The notes under the pieces are model-generated. The model had not been told where the DNA came from, did not search any database, and saw only the letters and a list, made by a program, of their open reading frames with translations. Shown here piece after piece: positions 19,431 through 28,385 of a DNA stretch of 64,000 bases. The stretch's first letter is position 1; each line of letters begins with the position of its first letter. The DNA is taken from assembly GCF_001886715.1 (NCBI RefSeq), contig NZ_CP018082.1, positions 1,674,001-1,738,000 of the forward strand, in the 5' to 3' direction. This DNA is from Nocardia mangyaensis. Lineage in GTDB: Bacteria > Actinomycetota > Actinomycetes > Mycobacteriales > Mycobacteriaceae. The translations under genes were made by a program, and so were the position numbers.

Positions 19431-20494
19431 ACACGAACCGTATCGCAGAGTCGTCGACCGGTCGCGACATTGTGGCGACAGGCGTGCCCGGACCGGTCGA
19501 TGCCGACGGGGGGACGCGATTCCAGGTGCGCTCGTCCGCGCAACGGGTATCGCGCGTCGGCGGGAGTCGCCGAGCGATCCGCACGGTGTTGGCCCTGGTG
19601 GGAGCGCTGGCTGTGCTCGGGTCCCTGGTCGCCTGCTCGTCTACCGGCGACCGGGCCGGGATCGTCGTCACCACCAACATCCTCGGCGATCTGACCCGGA
19701 CAGTGGTCGGTGACACCACACCGGTGACCGTTCTCATGCGGCCCGGAGCGGACCCGCACTCCTTCGCGATCTCGGCCCGTCAGGCCGCCGAGATCGAACG
19801 ATCCGCACTGGTCGTGCACAACGGGCTCGGTCTCGAAGAAGGGGTCGCCCGGCATGTGCAGGCCGCGGACGACGCGGGGGTCTCGACCCTGGCTGTCGCC
19901 GAGCGCGTGAACCCGATCGAGTACACCGCCGACGAGTCCGCCGGCCAGCCCGATCCGCATTTCTGGACAGATCCGCAGCGGGTCCGTCTCGCGGTCGAGG
20001 CGATCAGCGCGGAGGTCATCGACCGGGTGCCCGGAATCGACGCGAACGCGGTGCGCGACAACACCGATCGCTATCTCGACGAACTCGACCAGCTGGACCG
20101 ATGGATGGCCGATCGGTTCGCCGCGATCGCACCCGGACACCGACAGCTGGTCACCGACCATCACGTCTTCGGGTATCTCGCCCAGCGTTTCGGCTTCCAG
20201 GTGATCGGCGCCGTGATCCCCAGCGGCACCACCCTGGCCTCGCCCAGCGCCTCGGACCTCGATGAGCTCGCCGGGGCGATTCGCGCGGCCGGAGTGGGCG
20301 CGATCTTCGCCGACTCCGCCCAGCCGGACCGGCTTTCGCGCGTCCTCGCCGAGCACACCGGTGTGCGGATCCAGGTGATCGCGCTACACACCGAATCGCT
20401 GTCCGCACCGGGCGGCGGTGCGGCCACCTATCTGGAGATGGCGCGCACCAACACCGAGGCGATCACCCGTGGTCTGTCCGGGCAATCGACGTAG
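19427..20494 (+). CDS. aztC: Zinc-binding lipoprotein AztC (ABC transporter binding protein)
   Basis: This 355-residue cluster A-I solute-binding protein carries the zinc ligands in the usual order: RPGADPHSF, QPDPHFWTDP, TDHHVFGYLAQRFG and FADSAQP. A hydrophobic signal and lipobox (LGSLVACSS) begin near residue 50, so the first ~45 residues look long; an internal start is possible, but the GTG at 19427 overlaps the upstream stop and implies coupling. It captures zinc, probably receiving it from AztD, and hands it to the permease. Confidence 0.85.
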   Translation: MNTNRIAESSTGRDIVATGVPGPVDADGGTRFQVRSSAQRVSRVGGSRRAIRTVLALVGALAVLGSLVACSSTGDRAGIVVTTNILGDLTRTVVGDTTPVTVLMRPGADPHSFAISARQAAEIERSALVVHNGLGLEEGVARHVQAADDAGVSTLAVAERVNPIEYTADESAGQPDPHFWTDPQRVRLAVEAISAEVIDRVPGIDANAVRDNTDRYLDELDQLDRWMADRFAAIAPGHRQLVTDHHVFGYLAQRFGFQVIGAVIPSGTTLASPSASDLDELAGAIRAAGVGAIFADSAQPDRLSRVLAEHTGVRIQVIALHTESLSAPGGGAATYLEMARTNTEAITRGLSGQST

Positions 20495-20520
20495 TTCACG
20501 CACGAGAAATGGAGCAACAC

Positions 20521-21687
20521 ATGCACAGTCGGTCACGGATCACCACGAAGGTGGCCATGTCCGGGGTCCTCGCCTCGGTGGTCGCCCTGAGTGGTTGCGG
20601 CACGGATGATTCCGCGCCCGGCCACGAGCACACCCCTGGCGCGGAGCCGATCGCCCTCACCTACGACGGCGGCATCTACGTCCTCGACGGTGCCAGCCTC
20701 GACCAGCGCGGCGAGGTGACCCTCGACGGCTTCCACCGCCTCAACCCGGCCGGCGACGACGATCACCTGGTCGTCTCGACCAAGGACGGGTTCCGCGTCT
20801 TCGACGCCTACGACGCAGATTTCACCGGTACCGACTTCCCGGCCGCCAAGCCCGGCCACGTCGTTCGGCACGCCGGCAAGACGGTGCTGTTCGCCGACGG
20901 CTCCGGCGAGGTCACCATCATCGATACCGATCAGATCGGTACGGAAAAGCCCGAAACCGAGGTCTACCAGGCCGCAGCGCCGCACCACGGTGTCGCGGTC
21001 GAGCTGAGCAACGGTGAACTCGTGCTCACCCTCGGCACCGAGGAGACGCGGACCGGTCTCGTCGCGCTCGACGGCGACCGCGAGGAACTCGCCCGCAACG
21101 AGGACTGCCCCGGCGTGCACGGCGAAGCGACCGCTCAGGGCGAAGCCGTCGTTGTCGGCTGCCAGACCGGCGTCCTCGTCTACCGCGACGGTGAGTTCAC
21201 CAAGGTCACCAGCCCGACCCCCTACGGCCGGATCGGCAACATGTCCGGCAGTGCGGCCTCCCCGATCGTGCTCGGCGACTACAAGCAGGACAAGGAAGCC
21301 GAACTCGAACGCCCGCAGCAGATCTCGCTGGTGAACACCACCGACGCAAGCCTGCGCCTGATCGACATCGGCACCAGCTACACCTTCCGCTCCCTGGGCC
21401 GCGGCCCGCAGGGTGAGGCGCTGGTGCTCGGCACCGACGGCAAGATCCATGAGATCGATCCGGTCGCGGGCACCGTCACCCGGACCATCCCGGTCATCGA
21501 CACCTGGTCCGAGCCCCTCGACTGGCAGGAAGCCCGGCCCTCGCTGTTCGTCCGCGGCGGCATCGCCTACGTGAGCGACCCGGCCAACAAGCAGGTCCAC
21601 CGGGTCGACCTGGCCGAGGGAAAGGTCACGGCCACAGCGACTCTGGATGCGGCACCGAACGAGATCACCGGCGTCGCCGGACACTGA
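20521..21687 (+). CDS. aztD: AztD-like zinc metallochaperone lipoprotein
   Basis: This 388-residue secreted lipoprotein (lipobox VALSGCG, Cys near 25) has a repeated beta-propeller pattern: ALTYDGGIYVLDG, HLVVSTKDGFRVFDAYD, VLFADGSGEVTIID, VVVGCQTGVLVYRDGE, PLDWQEARPSLFVRGGIAYVSDPANKQVHRVDLAEG. A His-containing segment after the lipobox (GHEHTPG) fits metal binding. AztD passes zinc to AztC. ATG 20521 is preferred to the ATG at 20509 because GGAG sits correctly before it. It is the last gene of the zinc operon; a hairpin follows. It is related to the fused domain of the permease gene. Confidence 0.82.
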   Translation: MHSRSRITTKVAMSGVLASVVALSGCGTDDSAPGHEHTPGAEPIALTYDGGIYVLDGASLDQRGEVTLDGFHRLNPAGDDDHLVVSTKDGFRVFDAYDADFTGTDFPAAKPGHVVRHAGKTVLFADGSGEVTIIDTDQIGTEKPETEVYQAAAPHHGVAVELSNGELVLTLGTEETRTGLVALDGDREELARNEDCPGVHGEATAQGEAVVVGCQTGVLVYRDGEFTKVTSPTPYGRIGNMSGSAASPIVLGDYKQDKEAELERPQQISLVNTTDASLRLIDIGTSYTFRSLGRGPQGEALVLGTDGKIHEIDPVAGTVTRTIPVIDTWSEPLDWQEARPSLFVRGGIAYVSDPANKQVHRVDLAEGKVTATATLDAAPNEITGVAGH

Positions 21688-21714
21688 CGCCCTCGGTTCA
21701 CGCCGAATCGGCCC

Positions 21715-21755
21715 ATGATGCCTTCGCACCCGAATCCCCGGGGCGGAGGCATCAT
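21715..21755. terminator. Hairpin after the zinc operon
   Basis: ATGATGCCT (21715-21723) pairs with AGGCATCAT (21747-21755) around a 23-nt loop that can itself pair weakly (CCCCGGGG). It lies between the convergent aztD and serine hydrolase genes and probably ends both transcripts. Confidence 0.5.
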
Positions 21756-21802
21756 TCGTGCTCGTCCGACACCGGCGAGCCGCTGTACGGATGCCGATTG
21801 AG

Positions 21803-23002
21803 CTACCTGGCAGCGCACTTCATGACAGCATCTCGCAGATTGCGGCTACGGACGTCGTCGAGGATGGCCATGCCCAGCCGGTTCATGCTGTAGCCGAAGC
21901 CCAGTCCTGTTGTCGGGTCGGCGAATCCGAAGGAACCACCGAGACCGGTGGTGCCGTAGGCGCGTTTGTCTGAACCGAAGCGGAAGCTGCCGCGGGACTT
22001 GCGGAAGCCGAGGTGGTAGCGGCTCTTGGTGTGCAGGACCAGGTCATCGGCGGGTACGTCGTCGGCGGTGTCGGCGGCGGCGAGCAGGTCGAGAACGTCG
22101 TCGTCGATCGGCAGGACACCGGTGCGCCCCGCCGCCGCGCCGTAGATCTGGGCCAGCGCGCGGGCATTGCCGACACCGTTCATGCCCGGCCACTCGATCT
22201 CGAGGAAGTCCCGGCGCGCGGCGCGAGCGGGCGCACCGGGACGCGGATTGGTCAGTGCCGCATACGACAGCCCACGTTTGGCATACACCTCGGCCCCGAT
22301 CCGCAGCGGTACGTCGCGGAGCTCGTAGCGCAGAATGTCGAGGCCCTTGGTCGCCGAGAGCTGGGCGACCCGCTCCATCGGCTCGGTCGCGGGCAGCCCG
22401 ATGAACACGTCGGCGCCGACCGGTCCGGCGATCTCCTCGGCGAAGAACCGGCCGAGACTGCGGTCCGCCGGATCGACCCGGCGCAGCAGTTCGCTCTGAT
22501 ACAACCCGAGCGTCAGCGCGTGATAGCCGTGCCGGGTGCCCGGTCGCCAGGCGGGTTTCTGGGCGGCCAGCAGCTCGCCGAGCGCGTCCCGGTCGGTCAG
22601 CTCGCGCAGTGTCACGATCCGGTCCAGCCCAGACAGCCCGGCTTGATGGTCGATCAGCTGCCGGACGGTGATCCGGTCCTTGCCGTGTGCGGCGAACTCC
22701 GGCCAGTACTTCGCCACCGGCGACTCGTAGTCGAGTAGCCCACGTGAGACGGCGACGGCGAGGGCGAACGCCGACAGCCCCTTCGACGAGGAGAACACCG
22801 GAACAATGGTGTCGCGCTCCCACCGCACTTCGCGGCGGCGATCGCGATGCCCCGCCCACAGGTCGACCAGCGGCTGGTCACCGGCGTACACGGCGACGGC
22901 GGCGCCGATCTCGGCGTGCTCGGTGAAGTTGCGGCGGAAAGCGTCGGCGACGGGACCGAAACCGGCCGCCACGTCGCCGTGGATCGATGGTGCGGGGCTC
23001 AT
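21803..23002 (-). CDS. Beta-lactamase-family serine hydrolase (esterase type)
   Basis: This 399-residue protein has the class C penicillin-binding fold. The nucleophile motif SSSKG (VPVFSSSKGLSAFAL) lies near residue 75, the Tyr motif is in GTRHGYHALTLGLYQSELL, and a Gly-rich GTTGLGGSFGFADP segment forms the third motif. There is no signal peptide, so it is probably a cytoplasmic esterase of the EstB/LovD-like kind. The start at 23002 is chosen because the upstream in-frame extension reads through the divergent serine hydrolase gene and has no family similarity. The divergent neighbour at 23042 is a related enzyme; 39 bp separate the starts. Confidence 0.85.
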   Translation of the reverse strand: MSPAPSIHGDVAAGFGPVADAFRRNFTEHAEIGAAVAVYAGDQPLVDLWAGHRDRRREVRWERDTIVPVFSSSKGLSAFALAVAVSRGLLDYESPVAKYWPEFAAHGKDRITVRQLIDHQAGLSGLDRIVTLRELTDRDALGELLAAQKPAWRPGTRHGYHALTLGLYQSELLRRVDPADRSLGRFFAEEIAGPVGADVFIGLPATEPMERVAQLSATKGLDILRYELRDVPLRIGAEVYAKRGLSYAALTNPRPGAPARAARRDFLEIEWPGMNGVGNARALAQIYGAAAGRTGVLPIDDDVLDLLAAADTADDVPADDLVLHTKSRYHLGFRKSRGSFRFGSDKRAYGTTGLGGSFGFADPTTGLGFGYSMNRLGMAILDDVRSRNLRDAVMKCAAR

Positions 23003-23041
23003 GATGACCCGATCGTAGCCGCGTCTCGTACGCTGCCGAGT

Positions 23042-23857
23042 ATGCGATCGTTGCAGCAGATTCAGCACTGGCCGGTCGAGAACGCCGCCGCCGCCGTGGT
23101 CACCGCCGACGGTGCCGCCACCATCGGCGACACCGATCGGGTGTTCCGGCTCGCCTCGGTCACCAAACCTCTGGTCGCCTACGCGACGCTGGTCGCCGTC
23201 GAGGAGGGCGCGGTCGAGCTCGACCAGCCCGCAGGCCCGCCCGGTGCGACCGTGCGTCACCTGCTCGCCCATACATCCGGTGTGGCCTTCGCCACACCGG
23301 ATGTCATCTCCGCGCCCGGCGCCCGTCGCATCTACTCGAGCGCCGGATTCGAGCTGCTCGCCGATTTCCTCACCGAGAGCACCGGCATCGAATTCCCGCG
23401 GTATCTGCGCGAGGCGGTTTTCGAACCGCTCGGTATGAAGACCGCGATCCTCGACGGCTCCGCCGGGCACGCGGCCTGGGCGTCCTTGGACGACCTCACC
23501 CGATTCGCCACCGAGTTGCTGACGCCCGAATTGATATCTCGGCAAACGCTCGATGACGCGACCACTGTGCAATTCCCCGGCCGCGACGGCATCCTGCCCG
23601 GTTTCGGCGCCCAGCGCCCCAACGACTGGGGATTGGGATTCGAAATCCGCGACGGGAAATCCCCGCATTGGACGGGTGGTTCGAATTCCGGCCGCACCTA
23701 CGGGCACTTCGGGCAGTCCGGCACCTTCCTCTGGGTCGACCCGGAAATAAAGGTGGCGGCGATCGCGTTGAGCGACGAGAATTTCGGTGACTGGGCCAGA
23801 GCGGCGTGGCCGAAATTCAGCGATTCCGTGATCGCAGAGACACATAACACGCTGTGA
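23042..23857 (+). CDS. Short beta-lactamase-family serine hydrolase
   Basis: This 271-residue enzyme has the SxxK nucleophile motif in FRLASVTKPLVAYA, the second motif in RRIYSSAGFELLADF (YSS in place of YxN) and the third motif HFGQSGTF near the C-terminus. It lacks a signal peptide and is shorter than most class C relatives. It starts 39 bp from the divergent hydrolase at 23002, so the two may be coregulated. Likely substrates are small esters or amides; nothing in the sequence points to beta-lactam resistance. Confidence 0.85.
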   Translation: MRSLQQIQHWPVENAAAAVVTADGAATIGDTDRVFRLASVTKPLVAYATLVAVEEGAVELDQPAGPPGATVRHLLAHTSGVAFATPDVISAPGARRIYSSAGFELLADFLTESTGIEFPRYLREAVFEPLGMKTAILDGSAGHAAWASLDDLTRFATELLTPELISRQTLDDATTVQFPGRDGILPGFGAQRPNDWGLGFEIRDGKSPHWTGGSNSGRTYGHFGQSGTFLWVDPEIKVAAIALSDENFGDWARAAWPKFSDSVIAETHNTL

Positions 23858-23959
23858 AGTAACACGCGCAACACCGAACACTTCAGTACACTCGGGCCAC
23901 GCCAGTCCGCGACGGGTCGTTGGGGAAGACGCTCCTTGTCGAGGCTGGAGGTGTTGGTA

Positions 23960-24496
23960 GTGCGCGCATCGAGTCAGTTCGCTGACGCGACGGCGGGTGT
24001 GGTCTACATCCACTCATCGCCCGCCGCGTTGTGCCCGCACGTCGAATGGGCACTGTCCACCGCGCTGTCGTCCCCGGCGAAATTGCGCTGGACCGCGCAA
24101 CCCGCCGACGGACAACTGCGCGCCACCAGTGATTGGATCGGCCCCGTCGGCACCGCCGCCCGAATTGCCCAATCATTGCGCTCCTGGCCCGTTCTGCGTT
24201 TCGAGGTCACCGAGGACCCGAGCGACGGTGTCGACGGCGAGCGCTACAGTTTCGTTCCGGACCTCGGCCTCTGGCACGGCTCCACCGGCGCCAACGGCGA
24301 CGTCATGCTCGGCGAGATGCGATTACGCGCCCTCCTCCAAGCCGCGGCCGAGCTCGACACCCACGGAGCCTTCGACCTCCCCACCGAAATCGACCGCGCC
24401 CTCGGCACCCCCTGGGACGACGACCTCGAAGCCTTCCGCCAGGGCACCGACAACACCGGCGCCGAAGTCACCTGGCTCCGCCGAGACGTCGGCTGA
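23960..24496 (+). CDS. DUF3145 family protein
   Basis: This 178-residue protein belongs to DUF3145, a family I know from actinobacteria. The start MRASSQFADATAGVVYIHSSPAALCPHVEWAL is nearly invariant in the family, as are GVDGERYSFVPDLGLW and the GTPWDDDLEAFRQG end. The GTG at 23960 is used because it gives the conserved N-terminus and has a GGAGG site eight bases upstream. It is usually a single gene and its function is unknown. No catalytic motif is apparent. Confidence 0.9.
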   Translation: MRASSQFADATAGVVYIHSSPAALCPHVEWALSTALSSPAKLRWTAQPADGQLRATSDWIGPVGTAARIAQSLRSWPVLRFEVTEDPSDGVDGERYSFVPDLGLWHGSTGANGDVMLGEMRLRALLQAAAELDTHGAFDLPTEIDRALGTPWDDDLEAFRQGTDNTGAEVTWLRRDVG

Positions 24497-24591
24497 CGGC
24501 TCGGCTCGGCTCGGACTTGTGATCGCGGGTGTCCTGGCGAGGTCGGCGGGCTACGCTGAGATGACGGGACGACGAAGGCCTTGGGGGCGCG

Positions 24592-25491
24592 ATGTCGACG
24601 ATGGTGATGACCGGTGGGACGTCCGGATTCGGGGCGCTGGCGGTGGAGCGGCTTCAGGGATCGGGTGATGTTCGGCTGATTCTGGGGGCGCGGGGTGGTG
24701 GGGACGCGTTGCCATTGGAGTTGGGGGAGCTCGAATCTGTGCGGGCGTTCGCGGCGGCGGTGGGTGCGGAGCTCGGCGGGACACCGGTGGACGCGTTGGT
24801 GTTGAACGCGGGTCTGGTGCTGTCCGATGCCGCCCATCGAACTGTCGACGGGTTCGAGACGACCTTCGCGGTGAACCACCTCGCGCACTATCTGCTCCTG
24901 CGGCTGCTGCTGCCCTCGCTCGCCGATGGCGCGACCGTGGTGCTGACGACCAGCGGCACGCACGATCCCGCGACCGGCGCGGGGCTGACGCCACCTCGCC
25001 ACGCCGACACGGTGCTGCTGGCGCATCCCGAGCGTGATCCGGGGCTGGACAACCGCCCGCGGAAAGCGGGTGAGCACGCCTATACCGCGTCGAAGTTGTG
25101 CACCGTGCTGACGGCTCGGGCGTTGTCCGGACAGGATGCCGTGCGAGACAAGGGGATCACCGCGATCGCGTACTGCCCGGGGCAGGTGTTCGGGACGGGA
25201 TTGGCTAAGGACCTTCCGTGGTACATGAGGGTGGCCTGGTCGGCGATGGGCTCGCCCGTGGTGAGCTGGCCCGCCCGTCGGTTCGATCGCACGCTCAACA
25301 CCCGACCCGATGCCGGAAACGCGTTGGTGGAATTGGTATCCGGGGATGTTCGTCCACCGGAAGGTCGGGTGTACGCGGCACTGCGAGGGGGCGAGCTCAC
25401 CTGGCCCGACCCGTCCGATGACGCGTTGCGCGACGACTTGGCGCGGGAGTTGTGGACCGAGAGCGCGGTACTCGTCGGCTTGCCGGGCTGA
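24592..25491 (+). CDS. Short-chain dehydrogenase/reductase
   Basis: This 299-residue SDR has the nucleotide-binding motif TGGTSGFG at residues 7-14, the NAG equivalent (LVLNAGLVLS), a serine in LTTSGTHD and the YxxxK catalytic pair in AYTASKLCTV. The length and segment order resemble protochlorophyllide-reductase-like or retinol-dehydrogenase-like SDRs that act on hydrophobic substrates. The ATG 24592 is preferred for its position right before the Rossmann fold. It is convergent with the next gene. The substrate is unknown. Confidence 0.88.
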   Translation: MSTMVMTGGTSGFGALAVERLQGSGDVRLILGARGGGDALPLELGELESVRAFAAAVGAELGGTPVDALVLNAGLVLSDAAHRTVDGFETTFAVNHLAHYLLLRLLLPSLADGATVVLTTSGTHDPATGAGLTPPRHADTVLLAHPERDPGLDNRPRKAGEHAYTASKLCTVLTARALSGQDAVRDKGITAIAYCPGQVFGTGLAKDLPWYMRVAWSAMGSPVVSWPARRFDRTLNTRPDAGNALVELVSGDVRPPEGRVYAALRGGELTWPDPSDDALRDDLARELWTESAVLVGLPG

Positions 25492-25497
25492 GGTCGT

Positions 25498-25941
25498 TCA
25501 GAGATCGTCGAGCACGCCGCCCAGCTTCGTCAGAAGCTGCCGCCACCCGCGTTCGAGGTTGTTCCGCTGCATCCGCTGACGTTTGTCGGTGATGTCGAAA
25601 CCCGTGGTGGTGAGCAGTAATCGGGTTCCGTGGCCCTGCGGTTGCAGGGTCCAGCTGACGATCCAGCGAGCCGGTTGTGGGCCGCGCATATCCATCCAGC
25701 TCCACGACATCGCGCGACCCGGTGTCACGGTGAGTACCTCGCAGGCGACCTCGGCCGGTGGGTTCGACGGGATCGTGAACAGGAACGACGTCCCGACCTG
25801 TGCGTCGAAGCCGATCGATGGCAGGAGCCACTGGTCGATCACGGTCGGATCGGTGAGGGCGTGCCAAACAGCTTCGGGTGGTTGGGGATAGAACCTGCCG
25901 AGTTCGACTTGCGCTGGGTCGAGCTCGTTTTCGCTACCCAC
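25498..25941 (-). CDS. SRPBCC/AHSA1-family protein
   Basis: This 147-residue protein has the START-like AHSA1 pattern: RFYPQPPEAVWHALTDPTVIDQWLLP, the middle strands (TSFLFTIPSNPPAEVACEVLTVTPGRAMSWSW) and the GTRLLLTTTGFD...ERGWRQLLTKLGGVL end. Such proteins bind small hydrophobic molecules and often act as stress regulators or cyclase-like enzymes. It lies between two redox-enzyme genes and ends 7 bp after the convergent SDR stop. No ligand can be inferred. Confidence 0.85.
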   Translation of the reverse strand: MGSENELDPAQVELGRFYPQPPEAVWHALTDPTVIDQWLLPSIGFDAQVGTSFLFTIPSNPPAEVACEVLTVTPGRAMSWSWMDMRGPQPARWIVSWTLQPQGHGTRLLLTTTGFDITDKRQRMQRNNLERGWRQLLTKLGGVLDDL

Positions 25942-25987
25942 GGGGTGATCTCCTGAGCGTTCGGCGGTCCGACCCCAACCAGGTTAC

Positions 25988-26392
25988 TCACTCCCGCGGC
26001 CTCCGGTTCGTCGTGTGCCGCGCCTCGACCAGGTCCATGCGGAGAAACTCGTTGATGCGCAACAGTTTCGGCGGGCGGGCCACGTCGGCGGGCATGGCCT
26101 CGAAAGCCTCGTCTCGGCCGACCACCCGTGGCGCGGTGAGTTCCAAGTCGTGCCCCTCCACTCGCAGACGCGCGCTTCCGCTGGTCAAAATGTTGCGCAC
26201 CCAGTCCGAACCCGATCCGTAGACGAGCACGAACAGGTAGCCGCCCTCGACGGGATGCGCGTCGAGCGGCGTGCGGTATGTCGTGCCGGACGCGCGGCCG
26301 ACGTGCGTGAGCACCGGCCACTTCCCGCTCGCCACCGCGCGCGGATTGAACACCCGCTTGTTGATGTGTCCCCACCATCTCGGCATCGGCAT
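25988..26392 (-). CDS. F420-dependent nitroreductase-family (Ddn-like) oxidoreductase
   Basis: This 134-residue protein belongs to the deazaflavin (F420H2)-dependent split-barrel reductases related to mycobacterial Ddn. Characteristic segments are KRVFNPRAVASGKWPVLTHVGRASGTTYRTPLDAHPVEGGYLFVLVYGSGSDWVRNI and the terminal LLRINEFLRM. These enzymes reduce quinones or nitro compounds with F420H2. Start 26392 has a GAGGAGG site. It is divergent from a TetR gene and two palindromic operators lie in the gap, so it is probably repressed by that regulator. Confidence 0.88.
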   Translation of the reverse strand: MPMPRWWGHINKRVFNPRAVASGKWPVLTHVGRASGTTYRTPLDAHPVEGGYLFVLVYGSGSDWVRNILTSGSARLRVEGHDLELTAPRVVGRDEAFEAMPADVARPPKLLRINEFLRMDLVEARHTTNRRPRE

Positions 26393-26413
26393 CGCGGCCT
26401 CCTCTGTTCGGAT

Positions 26414-26446
26414 CTTACATATGTAAGGGTGGCTTACGCATGTAAG
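26414..26446. promoter_or_regulatory. Two TetR operators CTTAC-N4-GTAAG
   Basis: CTTACATATGTAAG (26414-26427) is a perfect 14-bp palindrome and CTTACGCATGTAAG (26433-26446) is a near copy, 19 bp apart centre to centre. They fill the gap between the divergent Ddn-like and TetR genes and should be that regulator's binding sites. Confidence 0.82.
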
Positions 26447-26477
26447 GTTGTCAACAGTTCGCACCAGAGGAGCCGCG

Positions 26478-27134
26478 ATGCCCACACCGCCGTCGACCCG
26501 GCAGCCACTCAGCAGAGATCGCGTGCTCGCCGCCGCGATCCAGGTCGCCGATCGCGGCGGCGCGGCAGCGATCACCATGCGCAAGGTCGCCCAGGAACTC
26601 GGAGTGGAGGCCATGTCGCTCTACCACCACGTGCCGAACAAGGACGCGATCCTCGACGGTGTGGTCGACGCGGTGTTCGCGGCGATCGAGCTACCCGACG
26701 GCGACGGAGACTGGCGTGCCGCGATCCGCGCCCGTGCGTCGTCGGCTCGCGCGGTCCTGTCCCGGCACAGCTGGGCCCTCGGCCTCATGGATTCCCGGCG
26801 CAACCCCGGCCCGGCGACGCTGCGCCACCACGACGCCGTTCTCGGCGTCCTCCGCCGCGCGGGCTTCACCCTTCCCCTGGCCGCCCACGCCGTCGCCCTC
26901 ATCGACAGCTACGTCAGCGGATCGGTCCTCCAGGAAGCGAACCTCCCGGTGACCACGCCGGGCGACGTCGAGGAGGTCGCCACGACCATCCTCGCCGACC
27001 TCCCGACCACCGAACTGCCCTATCTCACCGAAATGATCGTCGACCACGCCCTCCAGCCGGGCTACGACCACACCACCGAATTCGCCTACGGCCTCGATCT
27101 CATTCTCGACGCCCTCGAGTCACGCCGGACGTAG
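26478..27134 (+). CDS. TetR-family regulator (TetR_C type)
   Basis: This 218-residue regulator has the HTH at residues 12-58 (RDRVLAAAIQVADRGGAAAITMRKVAQELGVEAMSLYHHVPNKDAILDGV) with the MSLYHH recognition helix typical of the group closest to tetracycline repressors. The start at 26478 has an AGAGGAGC site. It controls, by position, the divergent Ddn-like reductase through the two CTTAC-N4-GTAAG palindromes 30-60 bp upstream and is probably autoregulated. The inducer is unknown, but a quinone-like ligand would fit. Confidence 0.9.
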   Translation: MPTPPSTRQPLSRDRVLAAAIQVADRGGAAAITMRKVAQELGVEAMSLYHHVPNKDAILDGVVDAVFAAIELPDGDGDWRAAIRARASSARAVLSRHSWALGLMDSRRNPGPATLRHHDAVLGVLRRAGFTLPLAAHAVALIDSYVSGSVLQEANLPVTTPGDVEEVATTILADLPTTELPYLTEMIVDHALQPGYDHTTEFAYGLDLILDALESRRT

Positions 27135-27176
27135 ACATACCGCGCACGTCCGTGGCGAGTGTGCGCCAACTCGACC

Positions 27177-28313
27177 TCACGCGCGCCAGATGTTGAGGCA
27201 GCGCGTCATGAGCCGGAAGGGGATGGCCCGTCCCTTGGTCTGGTCGACGGTGCCCGTGAGGTGCAGGTCGAGTTCTGGACAGTGGAAGAGCCAGGTGCCG
27301 GTCGCCCCCGAGTGGCCGATGAGGGTGACGGGGTGTCGGCCCGCCGACGCGAGTCGACCGACTCCGAAGAACATGGTGCCCAATCCGTACCGGAGGACGG
27401 GGATGTTGCGCAGTCTGTTGCGGCGCTCGGTGAGCAGGCGCGACGAACTCTGCTCACGGAAGAGTTCACCGCCGAGCAGTGCTCGCTGAAAGGTGAGCAG
27501 ATCGCCACTGCTGCTGAACAAGTCGTTGCTGGACTGGATCAACGAGGGGAGTTCGACGCGACGCTGTTTCGCGTAGAGCGGTGTGGGTGCCGCCGTCGAC
27601 TCCGGCGGGCGATGCCCGGGTAGCCAGGTACTCGTCAATCCGAGCGGTCCGATGATCCGTTCTGTCAGGAGTTCGGCGAACGAGCGCTGGGTAGCCGTTT
27701 CGAGGATGCGGATGAGCAGCTGGAATCCGGTGTCGGAGTATCGCGCCTTCTGCCGGGAGACGGTGAGGTCCTGCGGTGCGAAGTGGGGCCGTTGCTGGTC
27801 GCGGGTGGTTCGGATCATGTCCTCGAACGTCCACGCCACGTCCCGGCCGGCGGCGAGCTGGTCGTCCAGGCTGGGGCCCCCACGACGCTTTTCGAAGTGG
27901 TCGGGCAACCCTGAGGTGTGGCTGGCGAGGTGGCGCACCGTGATCGCGGAGGTCCGGTCGACTCCGCCGAGCACGTGAAGTCCGTCGGTCGCCTGCGTCG
28001 GCAGGTAGCCGGTGATCGGTGCGCCCAGTTCGATCTCGCCGCGCTCGGCGGCCTGGATCACCAACGCGATGATGAAGCGTTTGGTGATGCTCGCGATGAA
28101 GAAGGGGTCGTCAGGGCGTATCGGGTGATCGGCACGGCCTGAGGCGGCTGACCAGCGCTGTGTCCCCTCCCCGTTCGCGATGGTGAGGGCGGCGTGGTGG
28201 ACGTCGCGTCGCGTGACCAGTTTCTCCAGGAGATCGGTCAGTCGCGCGCCGACCTCGGCGGGAACGCGATTGTCGGGTGCGACGGTGGTGGCCGGCGGCA
28301 AGCTCATATCCAT
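27177..28313 (-). CDS. Beta-lactamase-family serine hydrolase
   Basis: This 378-residue protein is the third penicillin-binding-like hydrolase in the window. The nucleophile motif is SITK (FFIASITKRFIIAL), the second motif YSD (RYSDTGFQLLIRIL) and the third HSG (LIGHSGATGTWLF), all in class C order. No signal peptide is visible. It may be an esterase or peptidase. It is convergent with the TetR gene and ends 43 bp from it. Nothing links it functionally to its neighbours. Confidence 0.85.
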   Translation of the reverse strand: MDMSLPPATTVAPDNRVPAEVGARLTDLLEKLVTRRDVHHAALTIANGEGTQRWSAASGRADHPIRPDDPFFIASITKRFIIALVIQAAERGEIELGAPITGYLPTQATDGLHVLGGVDRTSAITVRHLASHTSGLPDHFEKRRGGPSLDDQLAAGRDVAWTFEDMIRTTRDQQRPHFAPQDLTVSRQKARYSDTGFQLLIRILETATQRSFAELLTERIIGPLGLTSTWLPGHRPPESTAAPTPLYAKQRRVELPSLIQSSNDLFSSSGDLLTFQRALLGGELFREQSSSRLLTERRNRLRNIPVLRYGLGTMFFGVGRLASAGRHPVTLIGHSGATGTWLFHCPELDLHLTGTVDQTKGRAIPFRLMTRCLNIWRA

Positions 28314-28385
28314 GAGACCCTATCGCGGTCGGCAGCGACCGCCACTCTCCGAAAAGTTTCGCCGCCCGCGCGAGGCGATACCAGC

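Noticed and set aside
21803..24013. 736-residue version of the minus-strand serine hydrolase
   Set aside because: The extra N-terminal part reads through the divergent, well-supported hydrolase at 23042 and has no similarity; the ATG at 23002 gives the conserved fold.
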